From Tenebrio molitor (Eukaryota > Arthropoda > Insecta > Coleoptera > Tenebrionidae), in assembly GCF_963966145.1 (NCBI RefSeq), contig NC_091047.1, forward strand, positions 12,772,001 through 12,836,000: 64,000 bases of DNA. Direction: 5' to 3'. The notes under the pieces were generated by a model that saw only the letters and a list, made by a program, of their open reading frames with translations, was not told the DNA's origin and made no database searches. Positions 21,850 to 32,600 of the stretch are shown here, one piece after another (within the stretch, counting starts at the first letter, position 1; every line of letters begins with the position of its first letter). A program made the translations under genes and the position numbers.

Positions 21850-24800
21850 CAATATTTCCGGGAGTGCTAGAAGGTAAGGTCTGTAATTAATTAACCACGA
21901 ATATCATTTGCAGAGCGAGGAAGTGCATGTATTGTTCCGGCAAATTTATAATGCACCTGAATACAACGACGCCCTTATTACAAACTTGTGCTTCACTCAT
22001 TACTGTCTTCCTTTGACATTTCAATTAAAACATAAAACTAGTTTTTGTCGAGCAGAGATGGTGTTTTCTTTCCGACATAAATATTAATGAAATTTTAACC
22101 GCTATAGGAGAACGGGAAAGCCTCTACATGCATGAGCGTTTTGATCTCTAGCATCAACAAAAACTTAGTCTGGCAACTATCCAAAGAACAACCGGCTGCA
22201 ATATGGCCGTGTCATTTACAATATCGCAGGAATTACGGGTTTTGAAAAAAATTCACAGAAGCAATCTGTAGAAAGCAGTGGCTGCCGAAATCCATGAATT
22301 ATGTATGAATCCGGTGGGCGGTTGGAGACCGAGGCAAATTGGAAAGAAAGTTCGTTAATAACGTTACAACAATGAATATTTTCAGTGTTGATATTCACAC
22401 AGTGTGTGTCAAAAGCACGTGATAAAATGGCGACAGGAGCGTTCAATCTAGGTACACCCTGAATGAAGCTGAGAATGGGCGAAACGAGAAACGTGATAAT
22501 GCTCAAGACACGTTCGCTAATGTAATGATTTTCAATTTACAACAGATGACATAATTAAATACGTGATTAATTTACTTTGTCAAAGTTTTTCTTCGGCTCT
22601 CCCGATACTTATAAAGTAACTAGAGAAGGGGCGGACTAGTCACTTGCAAAATTATTAAACTTTGTATTTTTCGAACATAAAAGCTGCATTTGACGACCTA
22701 CATCTTTAAATTAGGCCTTCGCTGTTTCTGTAACGTGAAACTTTTCAAATTTATTGACTTGTAGCTCTTTACATACCATTTGAATAACGACCTTGTCGAT
22801 ATTTTATACTTAATATTGATTAAATCTTGGCTTAGCAAAGCACCGTTCTACCATAAAGTCACGTGCAAAGCGTATATTTTAAACCGGAATGCCTGTTACG
22901 AGATAAAATACGGGTGAGAAAACGATTAATTAATTTTTCATAAATACGATTGTCCCTCCTCGAAAACACAACACTATTGATCCTTATTAAAATTTCAAAT
23001 TTATACATAAATTAAATTTATTTTTATCAGCAAACTGTGAAACATTATACGATTATTATTATTAAAATTTTATTTGATTTTATTTACAGTTATAAATATT
23101 ATTGCATTTCAAACTTTATAATTAATTCAAATCTATGAACTGCACAATTCGAATTTTAAGTTGAGTTCATAAATAGTTCAAAGCAGAAAACAAGTATATA
23201 CTTTATATACCTCCACTTTCTTACCTCGTACTCGGCTCAAAATTAAGAAGCAAGAAACGTCTACAGTCTAGAGATTCCCTAATTTAGTTAATAAATGCGT
23301 TTCTGTAACATTGGTGAATTTTGAACGTTAAAGGAAACATCTTTCATTTTTAATCAATAAAATGATGAGTTGCTTTCTCCAGCGTGACAGCTGCTGCGAA
23401 CAGGAAACAAAAATGATCCCTCAGAAAAGAAACCGGAGTTTCAGACCACTTGAAACTATCAATTGACTTGAAAATCCCATAAAATGACAGGCCGCATTAT
23501 GGACTGCTGTATTATGCAATGGGATAAAGTTAAGCTTCTAACAACCATATCACGTCGAACTTATCTCAATATTCCCAATCGCACTTCGGATTTCTACATA
23601 AGCGAACAACGGAAAGAAATGGAAGAATAACTTCATAAATTCAAGAGTGAATGCCTAGAAAATGGAAGCGTAGCTTCTCGTTTACTTCTCAACATAATCG
23701 TGTGGCCTATTTTTCAAAAATATTGAATGCAGAATTGAAAAAAATTGAATATCTCGAATGCGGTGTTGCGTTCTCGATATCAGGAGCTCGTCTCCTTGTA
23801 TTCCCACTTATTAAACGGCGCTTTCTGGAGAGGGTTGCTGAAAGCGATGGGCGGAAAAGATCCGAGTCGGTCGCGATCTAATCTTGGGGAAATTTGGGAC
23901 AAGAACAGGAAGCGCGGGCACTTTGGTCGCTGGATGTATGGACCATAAAACGACAGATGTGGTCTGGTGGCATGCGTGAGCTCCGGGGACTATTCCGGAA
24001 TTTAACTAGTTAGTCATGTGTTATTTATGAGGCAATGAATTATATTTCGGTGTAAATTTGCTCCCTCCTGCTGCTTTCGGAGAACTTGTAGACAGTCAGT
24101 TAACTCGATCATCGCAAAATTAAGCATTGCCCCATGAGCGCTTCGCCGAGATCAATACATTACTTGAAAATTGTTTGCCTTTCATCGACGATTACTCAAC
24201 AACAAACTATTGTTCAAAAATCAACGGACCCACCGAAAATGCCCACAACTGTCTCCAAACTATCTACCTCGGGCGCCGAAACATTTATTAATAACCTCCG
24301 ACCGACATCATCTGGTTATGACACTTTGAAAACTTTGCACAAGTAGAATAACTTTCTGCTGTCAGGTGGTTTCATTTTTACGCTACACTCCCTTTTTAAA
24401 CCCCCCCAATTAACCTCTATTTCTCCGCCTATAACAATTATAATTCCATTTATAAGGGGGGTGTTACGGAAAGTTCACTTAGTCACAATATAGTAAATAT
24501 CCTGCAGCTCGGAAAATATACTCTTTAAGTGTTACTTAATTTACATAATCACAGATACTTACACCATCTGTTTTGGATACTTTACATAATAAAGTCCATA
24601 ACCATTAACAAAAACAGCTTCCGCTTTCCTGTCTCAAGTTACACAGATAAAACTCGATTCTCTTTCATTTTAATTCATGTTCACCCCAAGAAAAAATAAA
24701 CATGCCGACTGCAGAACACTCGTTTAATTATTCAAGTTACCGCGTCGCAACAATTTAATCTGTTGAACTTTAAGTTTAATGGCTCTTCATATGACAGCTG

Positions 24801-25890
24801 CAAAATATAATTTATAATAGAGAATATAACAAGCTTCTGTTAATTCTCGATTTGTCCAAAAATATATTCTGGTGTGAAACTGCAACGCTTTGGTGCAAAA
24901 TCAGAATAGGTTGTTTCATTCTCAATTAAAATTAATTAGCTTCTCATCACGTGCAGTTAATTCAGAAACAGGTTCAGTTTTGTAAAATTAATAGCGTTGT
25001 ATAAAGTAGAAAGCTCAAGAGTCCTAGATTCCTTGGCTAGAAATTACCTCTAGTACAAGTCTACAAAGTAGCGAACATAAAAACAGGAAACCTAAGTAAG
25101 CCTTTGAAACATTTCCTCTGAGAATAAACTTAGCCATAAACGGATAGTAAAGTTATTATGCAAGACAGTTTGAATTTGTTGAAAAAAGATACCAGTTCCA
25201 AGTCGGACATATAAATAACATTAAATAAAACTTTTTCACAACTTCTTTTAGAACTTTAATTTGGGCGGTTTCAGTTAACCCTTTATTTTCAAATTACAAT
25301 GTATTATTTGGAATTACTGAATAAATTCATTAATTGCATTTGACACAACATGAATTTGTAATAATCTATGAGTGATGGTTATGATAAAATTAGTGAATAC
25401 AAGGACATTTTTTTTAAATATGTATTCCTTTGACTTTCAAATTCAATATCAGAATAATTAATCTGGTGTAGTTTAATACGAGAAAAATTTCAAATTGAAT
25501 ATTATTTCATTAATTATGAATGAAATAGTAAATAATGTAATCATTGTTTGTTTAGATAATTGACAATGACCATTTAAAATATTTAATTTGATTAAAATTA
25601 GAACAATTATTGCCTAATGGTTATAAAATTGTATCGCTTTACTAAATATGTTTTTGCCCTATTTACGCTTTGACCAATTTATTAATTTGTTTTCATTGCT
25701 CTAGTCAAGCCAACTTTTTCTAATCGATAATTTTATTTCTCTGTAACAAGTACGCAAGAAATGTGGCATATTTGTCATTCACTAAGTATAAAAGAATCAA
25801 ATCACGTGAATTTGTATGCTACAGTTAAACGTATCAATTGGAGGAGTGTTTACACTTTGTTTTATCAATGATATATCACATTAATGAAAG
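21850..25890. other. Intergenic DNA, GC-richer patch at about 23.79-23.99 kb
   Basis: No coding feature I can support. The GC-richer patch (gcggaaaagatccgagtcgg, aagcgcgggcactttggtcg) and the run aaccccccc near 24.4 kb with its mirrored aaggggggtg stand out from AT-rich surroundings. Confidence 0.4.
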
Positions 25891-25894
25891 CTCT

Positions 25895-26356
25895 CCAAAG
25901 GCGGGAGTTTATAATTTCACATGGAGGAAAAACTACTTTGATATTTGTAGAAATGGGTATAAAATTAAATGCTAAATCGTACTGTAATGATATCCTGGCC
26001 ACAATGCTTCCCAATATCGAAGACACTGTTGTGTTATGCAAGACGGAGCACCATCGCACCGAGCGGCACAAACAATCATGTATCTTGGGCTGAACTGTCC
26101 TGATTTTATAGAACCCAATTTATGGCCACCTTGCAGTCCAGACTTGAATTCGATAGATTACTTCGTTTGGAGTCAGTTGGAAAAAGCGGTCTACGATAGA
26201 ACACGAATTCGCGATATTAATCAACGAAAGGAACGAATAACGGAATGCTGGAATCAGCTACCTCAGAGACAAATAGCTTCTGCAATTGGACACTGGCGAA
26301 GACGATTACAAATGGTAGCTAATAAAAATGGGGGGTATATTGAACCAAATCTATAA
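25895..26356 (+). pseudogene. Mariner-like (DD37D) transposase, 3' half, frameshifted
   Basis: Frame one reads ISHGGKTTLIFVEMGIKLNA, KSYCNDILATMLP; after a shift near 26030 the second frame reads MQDGAPSHRAAQ, LWPPCSPDLNSIDYFVWSQL, ITECWNQLPQRQIASAIGHW and ends YIEPNL-stop. QDG and SPDLNxxD carry the second and third catalytic aspartates, with 37 residues between them, as in the DD37D (maT-type) lineage. The N-terminal DNA-binding region and first aspartate are missing. Inactive. Confidence 0.85.
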
Positions 26357-26610
26357 GCTTATAACTGAGATAATTTTTTTTACACTAAATATCTGCAAAA
26401 CCAGAATTTTTGCATGCCTTCATGTTATGACGCACAACTTTTGAGTTAGGACTATCTCTCAAGAGCAAGAGCAAGAGGGCTTCATCTTTTCAATAGAAAT
26501 TGGGCTTTTCACTGGTATATTAATCATTTAAAAAACGTAATAACTCAGGAAGATAAGACTGATAAGAGCGTACAAAATTTGAAGCGTTTTTTTCGACCCA
26601 CTGTGTATAT
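26357..26610 (+). mobile_element. 3' end of the mariner-like element
   Basis: AT-rich sequence from the transposase stop to gcgtttttttcgacccactg/tgtata, which looks like a Tc1/mariner terminal repeat. It includes a short run of (caagag) units near 26460. No matching left terminus is visible, so the 5' part has been lost. Confidence 0.5.
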
Positions 26611-26666
26611 TCTAAATTTTGCTCTTTAAATCGATATAAATCTCTATATGTAAGTATGTACTTATA

Positions 26667-27043
26667 TACAGGGTGTTTCTGAAACACGTGTGTTAATTTT
26701 AACCAGTGAAAGAACTCGCCAATTTATGAAACTTTTCTCTATAACATTTTGTAAAATTCGTAAAAGTATTCCAAGATTTTTTCCCCCACAATTTTTACTA
26801 AACGAGTCGTTTTGTGTGATTAACTAGTTTATATTTTTTGTAACCATGAGAATCTAAATTTTGATTATTTATTTTTTTCTATAACAATGGAACTTTTTAA
26901 CAAAGCTCTGTTTCTATCACAACAGAAAATTTTAAATCAATTTGTATTGCTTTTTCGTAAAAATGTTATAGAGAAAAGTTCCATGATTTGGCGTGTTCTT
27001 CCACTGGTTAAAATTAACACACGTATTTCAGAAACACCCTGTA
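26667..27043. mobile_element. MITE with about 110-bp TIRs, ends tacagggtgtttct
   Basis: Left tacagggtgtttctgaaaca...gttaattttaaccagtg...gaacttttctctataacatt mirrors the right end ...ccactggttaaaattaacac...gaaacaccctgta. TA flanks both sides. The interior has only chance open frames. Confidence 0.85.
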
Positions 27044-27315
27044 TACATAGAGATTATATGGAAATAAGCTTCAACTAACTATACAGTTTGGAAATTTAAC
27101 TGGAATAAAATTCATAACTTGGATATAAGGGATTTTTGTAACATATCACCTCCTGGAAGTGCGCAACCACCCCTAACTTTTTTTTTCAAATGGAAGGGTA
27201 CGCCAAGTGACACCTCTTTTGAAAGCCCACTTTGCAAGGAATACAATGCACTGTTTGTTTCCTGAATATTTTCAAAGCCTACGTGCTAAAAAATAAAAAA
27301 CAAGTTGAATACTAT

Positions 27316-27510
27316 TTAATGCAACAAAAGTTCAAAATGCGCACCGTTTATTTCTTGCCAAGTTGCAAATCGCTAGTAAGATGCATCCCTTTCCTTTTGT
27401 AACATTCCCGATATAATTTGCCTAACACCTAACGTATTAACTGATATACCACCGGTGAACCGCTTTATTAAATTTCTAATTTTTCTCACATAAAACACTG
27501 ACCATTCATT
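27316..27510 (-). pseudogene. Transposase C-terminal relic with an in-frame stop
   Basis: The minus strand reads NEWSVFYVRKIRNLIKRFTG, ISVNTLGVRQIISGMLQ, KERDASY, stop, then RFATWQEINGAHFELLLH and stop at 27316-27318. The final RF.T...INGAHFELLL resembles the HFEHLL end of the relic at 9.9 kb. The rest of the element is not recognisable. Confidence 0.55.
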
Positions 27511-27514
27511 TAAT

Positions 27515-28310
27515 GTCACACTGTTCAATAGACAATCTCCAGAAATAACTTTTTATGAAATATGTACATACTCGTAAATACAAAAAAATATTTTCTTAAC
27601 GTTGAGGACGTGATAATAATTTAAACTTGGATCGAACTGAGGACTTGGTCACAAAATCTTTCTTTTACTAAATGTATACTTACAAGAAAAATCAATAACT
27701 AAGTTCCCTCTATTTGCACTGGTTTTTTGTGTAAACACCTAACCATAAGTCTAAAAAATATTCTCACCTACTCTGGGAAACCCTGTCAAGTTAATGGTGC
27801 GAACCCCATACAGCGCCAACGGCTGAACAATAAACCAGTCGATTTCCCGGGCTAGAATGTAGTATTTTTAAATTTTATCCCTACAATCACCGTGTAAATT
27901 TCTCCGATTTCTGAAATTCTCAATGCCACATAACAATCAGTCAGTCGATGGTGATGTAATGGCGGCTACCAAATGTCATACTTTACTCTTACTTATTACC
28001 TTACATATTGTTCGTAGTTCGTAATGCACGGTTACAAAGCTTCACATAAGCACAACGATTTGGATGACCCGAAGACATTATTTCTGACTTTCGAAATGGC
28101 CGCTGTATGCTTTTATTGCGGAAACTGATAATACCTCGTGAAAACATTATGTACTGTGGTATAAATGCATCAATGATACGGGCGTGAAGTGGGACAAAGA
28201 ATCTTGACACGAAGATTAATACTGTGCGTGTAGTATGGGCGCCGCATCATTAATTATAAATGTTAAACATTTAATGCCGTCGAGTAATTGGAAATAGGCC
28301 AAGTTTAGGG
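27515..28310. other. Upstream flank of the promoter island, nothing recognised
   Basis: AT-rich, becoming more balanced after about 27.8 kb. No open frame with family similarity. It may include proximal regulatory DNA. Confidence 0.4.
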
Positions 28311-28319
28311 CATCGTTTT

Positions 28320-28745
28320 AAATCAAACGCGGTTCGACGGCTCGCGAAGTTTCAGGGGGGTGATAACACTCTCCACCCCATTAAGCAGACACTATCGTTA
28401 GCCATACCCGTGCGTTATCTAAACACTTTTTCACGCGACGAACCACCATTAACACGTCAAACAAATCACATCTTCCCTGAAATTTCGTCCAATTTTAATA
28501 TCCATTATGCCGGCCTTCGTGCTCCGGAATAGTCGACGCGGGGCCCGCAGCCGGATTTCATCCGGAGCCGTTACTATTTGTTTGTACTTACCTGTAATTT
28601 CCCCGGCTCCGAACGACTCCGACCCCGGGGTCCGTGTATCGCCGCCGCCGCTACAAATTTCATAATTCCTGCGAAATGCAGCAAGATTGTTGCGCATGGG
28701 TGTTTCAGGCCGTTGAGAGGATGATTCGAAGTTAAGTTCAGTGTA
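28320..28745. promoter_or_regulatory. CpG-rich promoter island of the Dpr-family gene
   Basis: This stretch is much richer in CG dinucleotides than its surroundings (for example gtcgacgcggggcccgcagc and tcgccgccgccgctac). It sits directly before the candidate leader exon. An initiator-like TTCAGT occurs at 28737-28742; I see no TATA box at -30 and no clean downstream promoter element at +28. Position and composition are the only support. The precise start site is unknown. Confidence 0.55.
28592..28715 (-). other. Candidate divergent first exon on the minus strand
   Basis: Reading the minus strand, a GC-rich segment open from ATG 28697 (MRNNLAAFRRNYEICSGGGD...) runs to a perfect donor CAG|GTAAGT (intron begins at 28591). 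It starts about 25-45 bases from the + strand initiator, as expected of a bidirectional CpG-island promoter. I recognise no protein family and found no matching downstream coding exon, so a non-coding divergent RNA is as likely as a gene. Confidence 0.3.
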
Positions 28746-28897
28746 GTTTTCAGCGGGGTAGATTACGCCATGACGTACAGTGGAGTGTTTGTGTATTGTG
28801 TGCTGTAAGACTTTTCAACTTTTATCGGCGATAAAAGGGACTTGATCCCGACACGAATCGAGCCAAATCGTGCAGTGCCCGGAAATATTAACCGAAG
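28740..28897 (+). other. Candidate first (non-coding) leader exon
   Basis: Runs from the initiator-like motif to a donor CCGAAG|GTGAGC at 28898. The matching acceptor would be TCACTTTGTTACAG at 29334-29347, giving a 450-base first intron. It contains a 12-codon upstream ORF (ATG 28770, TAA 28806-28808). The model is inferred from splice-site quality and position; the start could lie elsewhere in the CpG island. Confidence 0.4.
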
Positions 28898-29347
28898 GTG
28901 AGCAATTCCGTGAAAACTGAAGAAAATTTACCGCAAAGTAATTTTCGCGTTTAAAAATTTGTTCGGAAATTGTTGCAATAAAGAAACAGCGAGTACAACG
29001 CGTCGGTAAAAATTTACATTCCTATTTCGCTCTAGAAAGTTTTATCTCGCTTCGGAAAGTTTTATTGTCGGCGGCGATGAAAAAGAAAAAATTTGTAGGC
29101 GATGCAAGTTTTCATTAATGCGGAACTAAACACCCCTCGCCCGTAATATATCGTTACGGAAGATTACGTGATAAACACCTCATACATAATGCAATGGCAA
29201 ATATTTTACGGAATTATGATGAATCTGTTAAGAGCAGTTATGTGCATGTTTCCTTTTTGTGGCGACTGCACAAAGCAGGCATAATTTATTGGCTTTCGGC
29301 TTTATCGCACCCATAACAATAATGTTAATAATGTCACTTTGTTACAG

Positions 29348-29554
29348 GGCGAGGTTGGCAAGCACGGGGGAGTTTCGCGGCGAGGGCGCCCTGCGAAAAG
29401 AGGGAGAATGTGAGGTATATGTGGTGAGGGACATTAGTCTAAACCAAAATTTAGTGCAAGTTAAACTATAGTTTGTCAATGACGTGAATTCTAACATCAA
29501 GAAGAATCAAGATGGATGTCGCCTGAAAAAGCAGTGCTCCCAACTTGGACGAGA
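29348..29554 (+). promoter_or_regulatory. Probable 5' leader with a series of minimal upstream ORFs
   Basis: This is the leader part of the first coding exon if the acceptor at 29347 is used. It contains ATG-TGA (29408-29413), ATG-TGG-TGA (29419-29427), ATG-ACG-TGA (29479-29487) and ATG-GAT-GTC-GCC-TGA (29512-29526). The last has a strong context (A at -3, G at +4), overlaps the in-frame ATG at 29516, and ends 28 bases before the preferred start at 29555. The arrangement fits translation by re-initiation or leaky scanning. Confidence 0.45.
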
Positions 29555-29642
29555 ATGGCATTGCGTTCTCAAAAGTTCTTAACGTACCTCGTGATTCTGT
29601 TATGTCTAGTTCAGTTTATCAACGGATCATCTCATTCTTTGA
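29555..29642 (+). CDS. dpr-like: Dpr-family gene coding exon 1 (signal peptide)
   Basis: Encodes MALRSQKF, a hydrophobic core, then NGSSHSL, ending after one base of codon 30 at the donor A|GTAAGT. The chosen ATG has A at -3 and G at +4. The in-frame ATG at 29516 has T at -3 and T at +4 and overlaps a short upstream ORF, so it is less likely. A reading extended past the donor stops within about 100 bases. Confidence 0.85.
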
Positions 29643-32600
29643 GTAAGTGCACCTTTATATTTCGTGCGACAATGAACTGTCTAAATTACCAAAATAAATT
29701 TTCCATTAGCGGAACGGGAACTCCGGTATTTCATTTTCGATAACATCAATAATTCCCGCTCGGTTGTCACAACCATTTATGAAACCAATAAATCTCCGGG
29801 ACTGTGGTTATATATAAAATTAAGAATTTCTCTTGAACAATTCGTTCCTGCGGTCAAATTGTCGTTGCTCCGCACAAAAAATATCTTCCCGGCTGTCTTT
29901 AAGGGAGGCGGTCCGTCTTGATTAGGGGCGGTTATTTCTTGACTGAAAGGTTTACGACAAACGCTACTCGACAGGATTGCTAACAAAAAGAGTGTTGTAG
30001 AACGGGAGATTGTTAAAAGCGGTTTTTGCTGTACAAGGTATAAAAGACATCAAATTTTATAAAAGTGATGACACCGAGGAAAATAAAATTGATACGTAAC
30101 TTCCAGCAACTCCGTTTTCATTGAAACACAATCTGATAATGACATTTTCCGTTGTTACTGGCTTTTGTTACAATTTGGCTTTACTGTAATCACTGAGTGG
30201 CCTTGAGGCTCTATTTAAATGACAAAGTGTGTCTATAACCCTTCCCAATTCACTACACCTCCACCGTTGTGCAAGTAAAGGTATACATGTGGCACGTCAC
30301 TCGCTTTCAAAATTCTCTAATTGTTATTATTTAATAATTTAGTTGATGTCTTGTCATTCTGATACAGACAAACAATCGATTAGGTATCACAGTAATGATT
30401 TATTACAAAACCGTATCGTTTTCGCAGAAAATGGTTGTTTGATTGATTAGATCATTCCTAGTGTATTTTCAGAACTACCGAACTGTTTTTTGACATGGAT
30501 GTCATCTGTCAGATAAATTATTTATTAATCATTCACCTAGTCTCTTTGTGGAAAAAATATAGTTCCAACAATATAAGCTTGTAACGTGTGCTATTTAAAT
30601 AATATAAAAACAGTGTTTATAATTTTTTATGAAAATTATTGTGCATTTATTTTGTATTACGTATTAGGTATAAAGTTCTTAATTCTTAATTTATACAAAG
30701 TATCTCTCAAAGAACGTATATCAAAAGTCCAGTGGAATTCGATATAATATTTGATTTTTGCTGCTCTCTAACATATGGTGGTACCAATACCAAATAGAAA
30801 AAAGGAGGTTATGTTACTCCATTAGTGGCACGCTTTTAATAGACTTTTGTACGATGAAAGGTAATTAGAATATAGAAAAACTGAAGAAAATCACAAACAA
30901 AACAACTAAGACGTCGAACACACAACTGACGCTAAATTTAATAATTTTACGTTTGACAGTTGTCACCTGATTTGATTGACATAGTTCGACATAGAACCGC
31001 ACAATTTCACAGGACTCTTGATATACGTTCCTTTCTCACAGTTTACCATAGTATAGTATTCATAAATAGGAAATCTGAAATTTATAAAGTTTTCAGTATT
31101 CTGTCGAAGATATAAAATATGAAAATTTTAAGATGTGTTAAATTAGTGGTTCAAGGTATTTTTTATTTTAATGATACGTCTTATAATATGTACTTATTTT
31201 ATTTTTTCCAAGACTTAGGAATTAATTTTTAATACAATATCAGTTCAATATCAGTTGCAGATATAAAGTACATAGTAAAACGTTCAATAATCGAAATAAA
31301 ACGTGCTCAAACAGCCTAGTACAAAATTCTAATTGTTGATAGGAAGAAACATAAAGGTAGTAACGTAAATATCACATTTTTTTTTTAATTAAAAATATCC
31401 AACAAGGAAAGTTGTAGCCCTCGAAGCTAGCGCTTACTCATGCTTTTATTTTTTTTTTTCGATCGTACGGTATATGAGAATACAATGCTGGCGTGGATTT
31501 TTGTTTTGTTTATTTTACCTTACCCTAAAAAAGTGTTCTTTTCTTTCACAAATATAATAAATTCCGTTTAAAAATGAAAACATTTGCAGAAAAAAAGATT
31601 AATACTTACTACGTAGCATTGTTACTGGTCAGAAAAAAGATTTCAATTTGAATAATTTTAGCAATATAAAATGAATTTTACGAGGGTTCGTATTCAGCAA
31701 TGTGAATCATAAAAGAACCAAATGCGGAGAATAATATCTTTTATTCTCCAAATGAAATTAAAGACGCCACGCCTAACTCCTTTAGACGACCACAAAGAAG
31801 GGATTTTACAGAGCTCTTGTTCAGTCTAATCCCGCAATACATATTTATTTTTCCAAAGGCAGCTAAATGCAGTTTTTCTAAATCTTTAATTATCATTGTA
31901 CCTATTGTATACAGTGCGTTCGTAAAGTACGGAATAAATTCGATAAAACTGTAAGTATTAATGTCTGCACGTTCTTCAGTAGCTATGTTGACAGCTTTTC
32001 ATCTCCTAATTATGACGTCATTAATAAATTTTTTAAATGACATCTGCGACTTTTTTCTTCTCTTTCTGATAGACTTTCATACTACCTAAACGATGAGTGA
32101 AAAAATTGGTACCTTACATAACAATTTTTTTGAGAAAATAGTAATTTCTATTTCAAAAATTTAATTAAATTTTTTTTCTATGGGTTTAGTTAAAATCAAA
32201 GATTTTCTCAGAAATGAATACTTTACAGTTTTTTCTAATTTATTCCGAACTTTAGGAACGCAATGTGTATACATTATTTATTCCCCCTTATAATGTCTAA
32301 TATGTACTTACATTTTATAAGATTATATTGAAAAATGAAATTTTATTACAATTTTACAGATGAAAGCACATTGTAAAAAAAACAAAACAAAAAACTCAAA
32401 CTCGGTGGCTGCTGCTCTGTAATTACGTTTGGACTTTGCAAAATACAAATAAAAGCAACGCAGCAGAAGCAAACATATTTTTCTGTTATATGTAATTACA
32501 TTCCTGAATAAGCCACGTGTGATACTCCAATTCCGTTGTTTAGCTTTAAAATCTCAAACCTGGAGCTACTTTTAAAAAACAAGCGCAATCTTCAATCTAA

